DNA from: an uncultured Chryseobacterium sp.
Lineage (GTDB): Bacteria > Bacteroidota > Bacteroidia > Flavobacteriales > Weeksellaceae
Assembly (NCBI GenBank): GCA_913776245.1
Contig: CAJYLO010000020.1
Coordinates: forward strand, 62,001-126,000
Direction: 5' to 3'
Length of the DNA: 64,000 bases
A model generated the notes under the pieces. It saw only the letters and a list, made by a program, of their open reading frames with translations, was not told the DNA's origin and did no database searches. This document shows, in pieces, positions 32,659-41,696 of the stretch (position 1 is its first letter; each line of letters opens with the position of its first letter). Position numbers and translations under genes: made by a program.

Positions 32659-33222
32659 ATGAAAAAGATTTTTATATTTTTAGCACTTACGGCTAGCCTC
32701 TTGTATTCTGCTCAAAACGAACAATATAAAATTCCCAAACAGGATTTATTCTTTACTTTCGATACACAAATTGGTTTTAACTTAGCAGATATATTAAGAA
32801 AAAAAGAGACATTTTCAGATGAAAATCCTGTGCTTGAGAAAACATATTTCACTTATGGTTTTTCAGCTTATTTAGGATACAATTTTGTTGCTAGATTTTC
32901 TTTTGCAACAGGCCTAAAGTATAATTATATTGTAAATGATATTCATCCGATATACTGGGTTTTTCAACCAAGATATTACTTTAATGTTGATAGTGATGAG
33001 CCAGTTTATTTAGGTTTATACTATGGTAAAAAAGTTAATAAAACAACAATTGAGCAGGCTAATATTTTTGGAGTTAATGCAGGTGTTTTCCATCCAATAA
33101 GTTCTTTTAGTAATCTTTCTTTTGGAGGATTTTTAGAACTTCATTCACTCAATAGCGATCCTAGCTGGTTTTTGGGTGTTAATTTTGGTATCAATATTTT
33201 TACAGGAGCAAATAATTACTAA
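32659..33222 (+). CDS. Hypothetical secreted outer-membrane beta-barrel-like protein
   Basis: About 187 residues with a signal peptide ([19 protein letters not shown]) and alternating aromatic/polar strands such as [20 protein letters not shown], ending [13 protein letters not shown], which suggests a small beta-barrel. ATG at 32659 is four bases after truB and starts the signal peptide, so a longer frame from 32578 is rejected. It is visibly more A+T-rich than its neighbours and squeezed between truB and a pseudouridine synthase, so it may be acquired. Function unknown. Confidence 0.7.
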   Translation: MKKIFIFLALTASLLYSAQNEQYKIPKQDLFFTFDTQIGFNLADILRKKETFSDENPVLEKTYFTYGFSAYLGYNFVARFSFATGLKYNYIVNDIHPIYWVFQPRYYFNVDSDEPVYLGLYYGKKVNKTTIEQANIFGVNAGVFHPISSFSNLSFGGFLELHSLNSDPSWFLGVNFGINIFTGANNY

Positions 33223-33223
33223 T

Positions 33224-33946
33224 GTGGAAAAAATAAGGATCAATAAATATCTTTCAGAGGTTGGTTTTTGCTCCAGAAGAGCAGCGGATAAGCTTTTGGA
33301 CGAAGGCAGAATCACCATCAACGGCAAAATTCCGGAACTGGGAACGAAAGTTTCTGATGAGGACGAAATTCTTGTTGACGGAAAATCGATTCGGAAAACA
33401 GAAGATGATTTCGTTTATATTGCTTTCAATAAGCCGGTCGGCATTGTTTGTACAACAGATACAAAACGTGAGAAAAATAATATTATTGATTATATTAATC
33501 ATCCAAAACGAATTTTTCCAATCGGAAGACTTGATAAACCAAGTGAAGGTCTGATTTTGCTGACCTCCGACGGCGATATTGTCAATAAAATATTAAGAGC
33601 CAGAAATAACCACGAAAAGGAATATCTGGTGCGTGTCGATAAACCTATAACTGAAAAGTTTCTTGAAAAAATGCGAAATGGCGTTCCGATTCTTGATACG
33701 GTAACTAAAAAGTGCGAAGTTGAAAAAATTGATACAATGAATTTCCGGATTGTTCTTACGCAAGGTCTTAACCGACAGATCAGAAGAATGTGTGAACATC
33801 TCGGCTATGAAGTAAAGAAACTCAAGCGGATCAGGATTATGAATATAAAACTGGATCTGCCTGTAGGCAAATGGCGGGATCTTACTGAAGATGAAATGAC
33901 TCAGTTAGGAACATTACTTTCGGATTCCAGCAAAACTTATGAATAA
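33224..33946 (+). CDS. RsuA/RluB/E/F family rRNA pseudouridine synthase
   Basis: About 240 residues. An N-terminal S4 RNA-binding domain ([20 protein letters not shown]) is followed by the synthase domain with the catalytic [17 protein letters not shown], the late block [19 protein letters not shown] and [19 protein letters not shown]. The overall pattern is closest to RluF (23S rRNA U2604 in E. coli). GTG start at 33224 lies two bases after the stop of the preceding gene, so the genes are probably coupled. Confidence 0.9.
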   Translation: MEKIRINKYLSEVGFCSRRAADKLLDEGRITINGKIPELGTKVSDEDEILVDGKSIRKTEDDFVYIAFNKPVGIVCTTDTKREKNNIIDYINHPKRIFPIGRLDKPSEGLILLTSDGDIVNKILRARNNHEKEYLVRVDKPITEKFLEKMRNGVPILDTVTKKCEVEKIDTMNFRIVLTQGLNRQIRRMCEHLGYEVKKLKRIRIMNIKLDLPVGKWRDLTEDEMTQLGTLLSDSSKTYE

Positions 33947-33950
33947 AATA

Positions 33951-33973
33951 AAAGCCCTGAAATTCAGGGCTTT
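33951..33973. terminator. Bidirectional terminator
   Basis: AAAGCCCTGAA / TTCAGGGCTTT with a single-base loop (11-bp stem) between the convergent pseudouridine synthase and fasciclin genes. Confidence 0.88.
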
Positions 33974-33994
33974 CTTTTGAAGGAATTTTGGCTG

Positions 33995-34936
33995 TTATGG
34001 TAATAAGACTTTGTCTATAACGTGTACAACTCCATTGGTAGCCATAATATCAACAGCTGTGATATTGGATGCAGTTGTGTTCCCGTTACCTTTTACTTTA
34101 GCACCTCCGGAAAGTGTAATTGTAACCTTTCCGCCATTTACAGTAGTTGGCATAACGCCTTCTGTAAGGTCAGATGAAAATACTCTTGCTGCTAAAACGT
34201 GGTAAGTAAGAATACTTGTTAATAAATTAATGTCAGCGTTCTGAATTGAAGCAATGGTTGTAAAACCGGCATCAATAAAAGCCTGGTTAGTTGGTGCAAA
34301 AACAGTAAGTCCGTTTGTAGTTGATAATACTGCGGCAACATTAGTACTTCCCTGGCTTGCTCTCGTTACTGCAGCGACTAAGTAGGTCAGATTTGGATTT
34401 CCCTGTGCTAATTCAACGATGTTTTGTGAAGGCGGCATCAATACCTTATTGATAATGTGAATCACACCATTACTGGCATTGATGTCAGCACTTGTTACCA
34501 TTGTTGATCCGTTCACATAAACGCCAGTGCTTTTCTTGGTAACATAAGCTTTTGAATTACTGGCAGTTGTAAGTTCAGTGGTTCCGCTTGGAATGTTGGC
34601 AGCCGGATATTTTTGCGATAGAACGTGATACAAAAGAATGTTTTTAAGCGTTTCTACAGGAACTGCATTAATTGCGGCTTCTGTTCCTAAACCTGCTGCT
34701 GCAAAAGCTTCATTAGTCGGTGCAAATACTGTAAATGTCCCGCTTGCTGATAGTGTTTCTACCAGTCCCGCTCTCACAACCGCTGTTTTTAGCAAAGAGA
34801 GATTTGGCGTGTCGGTGACTAATGCTGCGATAGATTTTTCGCTTTGCATCATTGTGTCATCGTCGTTATCATCACAAGAAAAGATGAAGAAAGAAAGTGC
34901 AAATAATCCGAGGATTAGTTTTAGATAATTTTTCAT
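33995..34936 (-). CDS. Fasciclin (FAS1) domain lipoprotein
   Basis: A 313-residue protein with a lipoprotein signal (LFALSFFIFSCDDNDDD) and two tandem FAS1 domains, about 35-172 and 175-313. Each has the H1 motif (TVFAPTNEAFAAAG; TVFAPTNQAFIDAG) and H2-like ending (GVIHIINKVLMP; GVVHVIDKVLLP). FAS1 proteins are surface adhesion proteins in many lineages. It is likely attached to the outer membrane. Monocistronic. Confidence 0.93.
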   Translation of the reverse strand: MKNYLKLILGLFALSFFIFSCDDNDDDTMMQSEKSIAALVTDTPNLSLLKTAVVRAGLVETLSASGTFTVFAPTNEAFAAAGLGTEAAINAVPVETLKNILLYHVLSQKYPAANIPSGTTELTTASNSKAYVTKKSTGVYVNGSTMVTSADINASNGVIHIINKVLMPPSQNIVELAQGNPNLTYLVAAVTRASQGSTNVAAVLSTTNGLTVFAPTNQAFIDAGFTTIASIQNADINLLTSILTYHVLAARVFSSDLTEGVMPTTVNGGKVTITLSGGAKVKGNGNTTASNITAVDIMATNGVVHVIDKVLLP

Positions 34937-35102
34937 AGAGTATAATTTAATTGGTTTTTATTTTGTTTATTTATAAACTAATTTTATAAAAAATTGTATA
35001 TAAATTTATTATCAAAATTTTTGCCAATTTAAAGCTCCATTAAATTTAAGTTAAAAAAATTCATGTTTTTATTTTAATTTATTGATTTACAGTTATTTGA
35101 TT

Positions 35103-36422
35103 TTATCGTAAGTATAATCTCATCTTTTCTTCATATTCGGGTTTTAGCTTAAGGAATTTTATAATCTTTTTATCGTCCGGATTTGTAATTCTGTAATATA
35201 TAATTTTATCTGCAGAATATTTGAAATAGGGATGTGTTTTCAGCCATTCTTCAGGGGCATCAGAAAGCGAATATTTTTTGACATTGGAATTATCTATTTG
35301 TGCAGAATAAATAAGCTTTTCACCCATTGCTCTGTCAATTTCATAAGTTTCCAATAATTGATTTTTATGGATAAATCCACCCAGTTTTTTTCTAAAGGCC
35401 AATATTCCTGCAGCATCTTTTTCTGTAAAGCCAAATTCCCGAAGTTGTTTAAATGTGATCTGATTAACATCGACTTTGGAGAAATCGGTTTTTTCTGTTA
35501 TTGCATTCTTTTCATCTTTAGGTTTTTCCGGAAAAGAAAGCTTTATCCACGGCTTTATTTCTGCAAATTTTTCTTCAGAAATAACAAAACATTTCTTGAT
35601 GTCTTCCAGGGATTTGAAGCTTCCTCTCAGATTTTTGTCCCGGTAATTTACGATGACATTCGCTTGTTTTTCCGTAAATCCCAGAGCTTGCCATTGCTCG
35701 GCATTTAAAGCGTTTGGATCAAAATAATTGCTGATTCTGAAAGTTGCTTTCTCTTGCTTGGTTGGGGATTTTTGTGCGATGTTTACAGGTGTTTTGTCAG
35801 GAAGAATAAGATAGCCTGACATCTGAGAAAATTGCTCGTCATTAATAATAAAACATTCCTTTAATTTTTCTTTACTAATGAAACTTCCGCCAAGATAATT
35901 TTTATATTTTAATATTGCAGCGGCCTGTTTCTCAGAAAAACCAAGGTTTTGCCAATCTTTTTGAGAATAGTGATCCGGATTGAATTTTCCTCTTATTGCA
36001 AGTTTTTTCTTCTCATATATCCTGTAATTATTTTGATAATTTTGCTTAGAATTATTTTCGGGAAGTAAAATATATGGCTCTAATTGCTGATATTTTTCCG
36101 GTGAAACTGCATAACATTTTTTGAATTGGGCTTTTGATTGGAAACTTCCGCCAACGATGTCCTTGTACTTTAGAATGCTCTTGACTTGCTTCTCGCTAAA
36201 ACCAAGATGTTTCCATTGATCAGCATCCAGATGATTGGGGTCAAATTCAGTAAGAATAACTTCTGGCTGAGAGTTGGATAAGAATTGAATGGCAGGAATA
36301 TCATCTCTTTGATTTCTTTTATAAATTGAAAAAGAGAATTGTCCGATGATAATTAATAATCCGAAAATTACAAGGCTGTATATCTGCCTTTTCCTGATCT
36401 GGAAAGGTAAATTGGGTTTCAT
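35103..36422 (-). CDS. Membrane-anchored protein with four helix-hairpin-helix modules
   Basis: 439 residues from the ATG at 36422. A short N-terminal cytoplasmic stretch and one transmembrane helix (about 14-32) are followed by four ComEA-like HhH modules of about 60-70 residues. Each has the core LGFSEKQ(V/A)xxILKYK or GFTEKDAAGILAFRK, then GGSF and a C-(Y/F)-x-(V/I) motif. ComEA binds incoming DNA during transformation; flavobacterial multi-HhH proteins are of unknown function. It stands 74 bases after the MerR gene on the same strand. Confidence 0.85.
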   Translation of the reverse strand: MKPNLPFQIRKRQIYSLVIFGLLIIIGQFSFSIYKRNQRDDIPAIQFLSNSQPEVILTEFDPNHLDADQWKHLGFSEKQVKSILKYKDIVGGSFQSKAQFKKCYAVSPEKYQQLEPYILLPENNSKQNYQNNYRIYEKKKLAIRGKFNPDHYSQKDWQNLGFSEKQAAAILKYKNYLGGSFISKEKLKECFIINDEQFSQMSGYLILPDKTPVNIAQKSPTKQEKATFRISNYFDPNALNAEQWQALGFTEKQANVIVNYRDKNLRGSFKSLEDIKKCFVISEEKFAEIKPWIKLSFPEKPKDEKNAITEKTDFSKVDVNQITFKQLREFGFTEKDAAGILAFRKKLGGFIHKNQLLETYEIDRAMGEKLIYSAQIDNSNVKKYSLSDAPEEWLKTHPYFKYSADKIIYYRITNPDDKKIIKFLKLKPEYEEKMRLYLR

Positions 36423-36496
36423 CAATTTGTGTTTATACGAATATAATGATAAAACCGATAAAAATTAAAATAAATATGAAATCTGGACTAAAAAAA

Positions 36497-36829
36497 TTAA
36501 TCGTTTAAAGAATTTTTCAGTTTAATGAGTTCTGCTTTAACGAATTCGAGACGGTCTATTAAAGTGATGGTTTCAGAAATTCTGGAATTGGTAGTCAGCG
36601 CAACTCTTGCACCATCTAAAGTGTAACCTTTTTCTTTAACAAGATGGTAGATAATCTTCAGGTTTTTAATATCTTCCGGCGTAAAGTATCTGTTTCCTTT
36701 TTTGTTTTTTTTGGGCTTAATGATGGGGAATTCCTGCTCCCAATAACGGATCAGCGATGTGTTCACATCAAAGGCTTTGGCTACTTCGCCAATAGAATAA
36801 TAGAGTTTGTCCGGAAGATTGAGTTTCAT
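36497..36829 (-). CDS. MerR family transcriptional regulator
   Basis: A 110-residue DNA-binding protein. Helix-turn-helix and wing are complete: YYSIGEVAKAFDVNTSLIRY, then WEQEFPIIKPKKNKKGNRYF and TPEDIKNLKIIYHLVKEKG. A short dimerisation helix ends it and there is no effector domain, so it is of the short MerR type found throughout Bacteroidota. A TATATTTG -7 element lies 26 bases upstream. Confidence 0.92.
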   Translation of the reverse strand: MKLNLPDKLYYSIGEVAKAFDVNTSLIRYWEQEFPIIKPKKNKKGNRYFTPEDIKNLKIIYHLVKEKGYTLDGARVALTTNSRISETITLIDRLEFVKAELIKLKNSLND

Positions 36830-36854
36830 TTGGAGTCAAAAACTTTGAAGATTA

Positions 36855-36862
36855 CAAATATA
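36855..36862 (-). promoter_or_regulatory. -7 element of MerR-type gene
   Basis: Minus-strand TATATTTG, exact TAnnTTTG, 26 bases before the ATG. No clear -33 element. Confidence 0.4.
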
Positions 36863-36882
36863 ATATTTATGGATTAATTAAC

Positions 36883-38190
36883 TTAATAAGCGATTTCCAT
36901 TTTTACTTTTTTACCTTTCAGCTTTTCTGTGGAAAGTTTTTTCAGGAGTTCAACCGTCTTTTTCCTGTTTACAGCTACATAGGAAGTCGTGTCTTTTACT
37001 TCTATTAATCCAATATCATCTTTTTCAAGACCGCCCTTTTTGATAAGATAACCAACGATATCCACTTTATTTACTTTATCTTTTTTGCCTGCGCTAATAT
37101 AGATCGTTTGATTAGGCGTTCTTTCCGGGACTTTTGTGAAGCCCGAAACGCTTTCCTCTGGTGTATTGTTTTTAATGAAAGGAAAATTTTCGTCTTCCGT
37201 CATGATCAGATAGGCGAAACCTTTGGCATTCATTCTCGCTGTACGGCCGTTTCTGTGGATAAAAGCATCCTCTTTTGGAGGAAGCTGGTAATGGACAATT
37301 GACTCAACTTCCGGGATATCTAAACCTCTTGCAGCCAAATCTGTGGTGATGAGAATTCTGGACGAATCATTTCTGAATTTCAAAAGCGCTCGCTCTCTTT
37401 CATCCTGTTCCATCCCGCCGTGGAACGTTTCCCTGGCAATTCCTTTTTCCCTCAGAAGTTCGGAAATTCTATCGACAGCGTCTCTGTGATTGCAGAAAAT
37501 CAAGGTTCTCTTATTCCCGATTTTACAGATCAGATTAAATAATGTATCCAGTTTTTCTTCTGGAATCGTCATTACTTTCTTTAGCTGAATATCCGGTTTG
37601 TTTTCGCTGAGCTTAAGGAAGTTAATCACTTTCTCATCCTTCAGACCCGTAAATTTCGGAATCTCTTCCATTGCGGTTGCGGAAGTCAGGATTCTCTGGT
37701 TAAGTTGGTTTAATGAACCGATAATAAATTCCATGTCTTCCTGGAAACCCAGTTCCAAAGCTTTATCAAACTCGTCCAAAACCAAAGTCTGAATGGGATC
37801 GGGATTGAAATTGTTATTTCTGAGATGGTAAACCACTCGTCCAGGCGTTCCTATCAGAACAGCTGGCGCTTCTTTAAGATTATTGACTTCAATTTTTTTA
37901 TCGTGTCCGCCATAGCAAACCGACACTTTGAAATCCGTTCCCATCGCCTTGAAAACCTGCTCAATCTGTAATGCCAGTTCTCTTGCGGGAACAAGAATCA
38001 ACGCCTGAATTCCTTTAGTATCTGTTTTCAGATTTCTGAGAACAGGAAATAAGAACCCCAGTGTTTTCCCCGAACCTGTTGGAGACAGTAAAACAATATC
38101 TGTTTCGTTTTCGGACGCTTTATATATAGATTTCTGCATCTGATTCATATCAGTGATCTGCAGCTTTTGAAAAATTGATTCTAATTCCAT
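36883..38190 (-). CDS. DEAD-box RNA helicase, DbpA-like
   Basis: 435 residues from the ATG at 38190. Walker A PTGSGKT at 37-43, DEFD in place of DEAD at 139-142, SAT (ILTSATAMEE), and motif V/VI ATDLAARGLDIP and HRNGRTARM. The C-terminal ~75 residues resemble the DbpA RNA-binding domain, which targets 23S rRNA helix 92, so a role in 50S assembly is likely. The upstream TTG-start extension (MNLEPRTKK) reads into a 7-base tandem repeat and is rejected. Divergent from rpsA. Confidence 0.9.
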   Translation of the reverse strand: MELESIFQKLQITDMNQMQKSIYKASENETDIVLLSPTGSGKTLGFLFPVLRNLKTDTKGIQALILVPARELALQIEQVFKAMGTDFKVSVCYGGHDKKIEVNNLKEAPAVLIGTPGRVVYHLRNNNFNPDPIQTLVLDEFDKALELGFQEDMEFIIGSLNQLNQRILTSATAMEEIPKFTGLKDEKVINFLKLSENKPDIQLKKVMTIPEEKLDTLFNLICKIGNKRTLIFCNHRDAVDRISELLREKGIARETFHGGMEQDERERALLKFRNDSSRILITTDLAARGLDIPEVESIVHYQLPPKEDAFIHRNGRTARMNAKGFAYLIMTEDENFPFIKNNTPEESVSGFTKVPERTPNQTIYISAGKKDKVNKVDIVGYLIKKGGLEKDDIGLIEVKDTTSYVAVNRKKTVELLKKLSTEKLKGKKVKMEIAY

Positions 38191-38542
38191 TCTGCAAAGG
38201 TAATTCTTTTTGGTTCGAGGTTCGAGGTTCAAGATTTGAGATTGTATGTTAAGGATTAAAGATTCGGATTACTTCAAATTTTTAAAGCGCCGTAGGATCG
38301 AAATGTTTGTAGCATTATTTGTCAGGTTGAAAGTTTTAATATGGTTTGATTTTCAATTGATTGTGATTATTTTTATTCTTTTAATAACTGTTGTTCAATT
38401 CAAAAAAAATGATTAATTTTGCACCACTTTTGTGAACGTACTTTTGGCGAAGTAAAACATTAATAATTAACATCTTCCGTATTTTTCAAGATTCACAGCA
38501 AAGCCAAAGTTTGAAAATGATGGAATACAAATTTTTTAGAAA
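38191..38542. other. Divergent region upstream of rpsA
   Basis: About 350 bases without a gene. It holds a 7-base tandem repeat GGTTCGA, three copies with one change, at 38212-38232; the rpsA promoter at 38391-38421; and a transcribed leader of roughly 115 bases before rpsA. In other bacteria S1 represses its own translation through its leader, so this one is a candidate regulatory RNA, but no structure could be confirmed by eye. Confidence 0.5.
38391..38421 (+). promoter_or_regulatory. Promoter of rpsA
   Basis: TTG at 38391-38393, 20-base spacer and TAATTTTG at 38414-38421, a full match to the Bacteroidota consensus. Strong promoter expected for a ribosomal protein. Confidence 0.7.
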
Positions 38543-40339
38543 ATGTCAAAAGAGACAAATTCAGCAGAGGTTCTTTTGAACCAAAACGTAGCACCGGAAC
38601 AATTTGATTGGGAATCTTTCGAATCAGGACTTAATGCAGAGGACAGAAGCGAGAAGAAAGAATTGGAAGCAATCTATAATGGTTCTTTGAACGATCTTAC
38701 AGATAACGATGTTATCGTTGGTAAAGTGGTAAGATTAACAGACAAAGAAGCCATCGTAGACATCAACTTCAAATCAGAAGGTGTTATTTCTCTTAATGAA
38801 TTCCGTTACAACCAAGGCCTTAAAGTAGGTGATGAGGTTGAAGTAATGGTAGACAGAAGAGAAGACAAAACAGGTCAGTTACAGTTATCTCACAAAAAAG
38901 CAAGAACGCTTAAAGCTTGGGATAAAGTAAATGAGCTACACGAAACCGGAGAAATCGTAAACGGTTTTGTTAAGTCTAGAACTAAAGGTGGTATGATCGT
39001 TGACGTACACGGAATCGAAGCATTCTTACCAGGTTCTCAGATCGATGTTAAGCCAATTAAAGATTACGATCAGTTCGTAGGTAAAACTATGGAGTTCAAA
39101 GTGGTGAAAATCAACCCTGAATTCAAAAACGTAGTGGTATCTCACAAAGCATTGATCGAAGCGGATATCGAAGGTCAGAAAAAAGAAATCATCGCTCAGT
39201 TAGAAAAAGGTCAGGTTCTTGAAGGTACTGTTAAGAATATCACTTCTTACGGTGTATTCATTGACTTAGGAGGTGTTGATGGATTGATCCACATTACAGA
39301 CCTTTCTTGGTCTAGAGTGAACCACCCATCTGAAATCCTTGAGGACGGACAGACTGTAAAAGTGGTTATCCTTGATTTCGATGATGAGAAAACAAGAATC
39401 CAATTGGGTATGAAGCAATTAGAAGCTCACCCTTGGGATGCGCTTTCTGCTGACTTAAAAGTTGGAGATAAAGTAAAAGGAAAAGTAGTAGTTCTTGCTG
39501 ACTATGGTGCATTCGTAGAAATCGCTCCGGGTGTAGAAGGATTGATCCACGTTTCTGAAATGTCTTGGTCTACTCACTTGAGAAGCGCCGGAGACTTCGT
39601 AAAAGTTGGTGATGAAGTAGAAGCAGAAGTACTGACTCTGGATAGAGAAGACAGAAAAATCTCTCTTGGTATCAAGCAATTGAACAAAGATCCTTGGGAA
39701 AATATCGAAGCTAAGTATCCTGTTGGATCTAAGCACGTTGGAACGGTAAGAAACTTCACTAACTTTGGTGTATTCGTAGAGTTGGAAGAAGGAATCGACG
39801 GTCTGATCTACATCTCTGATCTTTCCTGGACTAAGAAAATCAAGCATCCATCAGAATTCTGCAACGTAGGTGACAAACTGGATGTTGTAGTTCTTGAATT
39901 GGATACTCAGGCAAGAAGATTATCTCTTGGTCACAAGCAATTGACTGAAAATCCTTGGGATAAATTCGAAACTAAATATGCTGAAGGAACTGTACATACA
40001 GGAACTGCAGTAGAAGTACACGATAAAGGTGCTTCTGTACAGTTCGAAGATGCTGAAGTAGAAGCGTTCTGCCCATCAAGATTATTGGAGAAGGAAGACG
40101 GATCTAAAATCAAGAAAGGCGAAACTGCTGAGTTCAAAGTAATCGAGTTCAACAAAGAATTCAAAAGAGTTGTAGTATCTCATACAGGTATCTTCAGAGA
40201 TGAGGAGAAAAAGAATGTGAGAGATAACTCTAACAGATCAGGAAATGTCGCTTCTTCTTCAAACAACGAGGAAAGATCAACTCTTGGTGATATCGATGCA
40301 TTAGCAGAACTTAAAAAGAAAATGGAAGGCGGGAACTAA
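38543..40339 (+). CDS. rpsA: 30S ribosomal protein S1
   Basis: 598 residues with six S1 (OB-fold) repeats. Examples are GTVKNITSYGVFIDLGGVDG, GKVVVLADYGAFVEIAPGVE and GTVRNFTNFGVFVELEEGID, each followed by GLIxIxDLSW. S1 captures mRNA on the 30S subunit and matters especially in Bacteroidota, where mRNAs lack strong Shine-Dalgarno sites. The C-terminal tail is low-complexity and Ser/Asn-rich. Codon choice is narrow, as in highly expressed genes. A strong terminator follows. Confidence 0.96.
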   Translation: MSKETNSAEVLLNQNVAPEQFDWESFESGLNAEDRSEKKELEAIYNGSLNDLTDNDVIVGKVVRLTDKEAIVDINFKSEGVISLNEFRYNQGLKVGDEVEVMVDRREDKTGQLQLSHKKARTLKAWDKVNELHETGEIVNGFVKSRTKGGMIVDVHGIEAFLPGSQIDVKPIKDYDQFVGKTMEFKVVKINPEFKNVVVSHKALIEADIEGQKKEIIAQLEKGQVLEGTVKNITSYGVFIDLGGVDGLIHITDLSWSRVNHPSEILEDGQTVKVVILDFDDEKTRIQLGMKQLEAHPWDALSADLKVGDKVKGKVVVLADYGAFVEIAPGVEGLIHVSEMSWSTHLRSAGDFVKVGDEVEAEVLTLDREDRKISLGIKQLNKDPWENIEAKYPVGSKHVGTVRNFTNFGVFVELEEGIDGLIYISDLSWTKKIKHPSEFCNVGDKLDVVVLELDTQARRLSLGHKQLTENPWDKFETKYAEGTVHTGTAVEVHDKGASVQFEDAEVEAFCPSRLLEKEDGSKIKKGETAEFKVIEFNKEFKRVVVSHTGIFRDEEKKNVRDNSNRSGNVASSSNNEERSTLGDIDALAELKKKMEGGN

Positions 40340-40361
40340 TCCTTAATTCATTTCATAATCT

Positions 40362-40392
40362 AAAGCCACCTTTATTTAAGGTGGCTTTTTTA
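40362..40392 (+). terminator. Terminator after rpsA
   Basis: Perfect 11-bp stem AAAGCCACCTT / AAGGTGGCTTT, loop of five bases, followed by T run. Confidence 0.92.
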
Positions 40393-40421
40393 CCCAAAAA
40401 CAACTAACTATACTTTAGATA

Positions 40422-41180
40422 ATGAGAAAAATTTTATCAGCTATCGGCATTGTTGCCAGCTTGTTTTCAAGTGCACAAATCAATGTGAGTGAGGGGTTTG
40501 AAAACACAACCTATCCTGGTTTCACCAATGTTTCTTTTTTCAGAAGCAGTGTTATTACCGCTTGTGTCGGTTCATATGTTCTAAACAGAGAATTCTGGAG
40601 CGGCGGAACAGTCGGGTCCACAACTTATGCATCCACTGCTTCTAACGGAGGCAAATTGGATATTTCCTTCAAATATAAAACCCATATCTATTCCGGAGGT
40701 TCAGTAAACGGAACCATGAAAGTAGAATATTCCATAGATGGAGGAACCAATTATCTTCCGGTTCAGACGGTTAATCTTACTTCTGTTATTTCCTGTACGA
40801 ACTTTACGGCTTCGCTGCCTCAAAATGCGGTTCCGGCCGGCTCGGATTTCAGATTAAGAGTTTCAGGACAATGGACTTCCGGTGATTATTGGTTGCTTTT
40901 GGATGACTTCAAAATTACACAATCGCCATTTTTAGCAGCTTCAGAAGTCAGCAAAAAGGAAAATATGGTTTACCCGAATCCGTTTAATAGTGTTATTTTT
41001 ATAAGCAATGCCGAGAAAGTAACAGGCGTTACTATTTCTGATGTTTCAGGCAGAACAGTCAAAACGACAGACCGTGTTTCAAAGGAAATTAATCTTAGCA
41101 ATCTGAAATCAGGCGTTTACATGATGTCAGTCAGATATGCGGACGGATCATCTTCAACAGAAAAGATCGTAAAAAAATAA
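40422..41180 (+). CDS. Secreted protein with T9SS type A sorting domain
   Basis: 252 residues. A signal peptide (ending near SSAQ) is followed by a beta-sandwich-like region of about 150 residues (SLFSSAQINVSEGFENTTYP onward). The C-terminal ~75 residues form a type IX secretion sorting domain: VYPNPFNSVIFIS, TISDVSGRTVKT, LKSGVYMMSVRYADG and terminal KIVKK. It would be exported to the cell surface by the system to which PorT belongs. Function of the N-terminal part unknown. Confidence 0.88.
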   Translation: MRKILSAIGIVASLFSSAQINVSEGFENTTYPGFTNVSFFRSSVITACVGSYVLNREFWSGGTVGSTTYASTASNGGKLDISFKYKTHIYSGGSVNGTMKVEYSIDGGTNYLPVQTVNLTSVISCTNFTASLPQNAVPAGSDFRLRVSGQWTSGDYWLLLDDFKITQSPFLAASEVSKKENMVYPNPFNSVIFISNAEKVTGVTISDVSGRTVKTTDRVSKEINLSNLKSGVYMMSVRYADGSSSTEKIVKK

Positions 41181-41183
41181 AAT

Positions 41184-41213
41184 AAAAAACCGGAAAGTCA
41201 TTTCCGGTTTTTT
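41184..41213. terminator. Bidirectional terminator
   Basis: AAAACCGGAAA / TTTCCGGTTTT with loop GTCA, flanked by A and T runs, between the convergent T9SS cargo and YtxH-like genes. Confidence 0.9.
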
Positions 41214-41214
41214 A

Positions 41215-41451
41215 TTATTCTGCAGCTTGCTGTGCATCGGTTTTTAGTTCATCAGCTTTATTTTTTAGCTGATCTACTGTCTGATTTGCTTTATCTTTCA
41301 AATCATTACCGAACTTTGTAAGATTATCTTTAGCATTATTAATGGTATCTTTTACCTTCTGCTGATCTTCCGGAGAAGCCTTTTTGTACTTCCACCAAGC
41401 CAAAGCTCCAAGTCCTAATAGTGCTAATAATCCGTTGGTCTTATTTCCCAT
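41215..41451 (-). CDS. Small YtxH-like stress protein
   Basis: A 78-residue protein with a short Gly/Leu-rich N-terminal hydrophobic segment (GLLALLGLGALAWW) and a long amphipathic charged helix with 11-residue-like periodicity (VKDTINNAKDNLTKFGNDLK). This is the pattern of YtxH and related general-stress proteins. Probably membrane-associated. No catalytic motif. Confidence 0.7.
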   Translation of the reverse strand: MGNKTNGLLALLGLGALAWWKYKKASPEDQQKVKDTINNAKDNLTKFGNDLKDKANQTVDQLKNKADELKTDAQQAAE

Positions 41452-41524
41452 GATGTAAATTTTTTGATTAATATTTTATTGCAATTTAATAGAAAAATTT
41501 ATGCCATCATACTGTTTTTAAGAA

Positions 41525-41696
41525 AATATTTATGGCGTGCCCTTCGCAGCCGCTTGCCATCCCTTTCCCAACAATGCCAATCCAAAGGTCGCGCTGTCCA
41601 CTATTATCTTTTGTTGCCCAAGCTTTTTCCATTGCAAACAAAAGGATAGCCGTTTCCATCGCTCACGCGCTGCGCCTGTCGGATATTCTCAGGGCT
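41525..41696 (-). repeat. G+C-rich structured intergenic element
   Basis: About 170 bases, clearly G+C-richer than the surroundings, starting right after the glycosyltransferase stop codon. It contains nested inverted repeats (ATCTTTTGTTG at 41608-41618 with CAAACAAAAGGAT at 41634-41646; GCCCAA with TTGGGC-type pairs). On the minus strand it begins GCGCAGCGCGTGAGCGATGG, sharing a core with the element at 50466. Frames across it are not coding. Confidence 0.6.
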
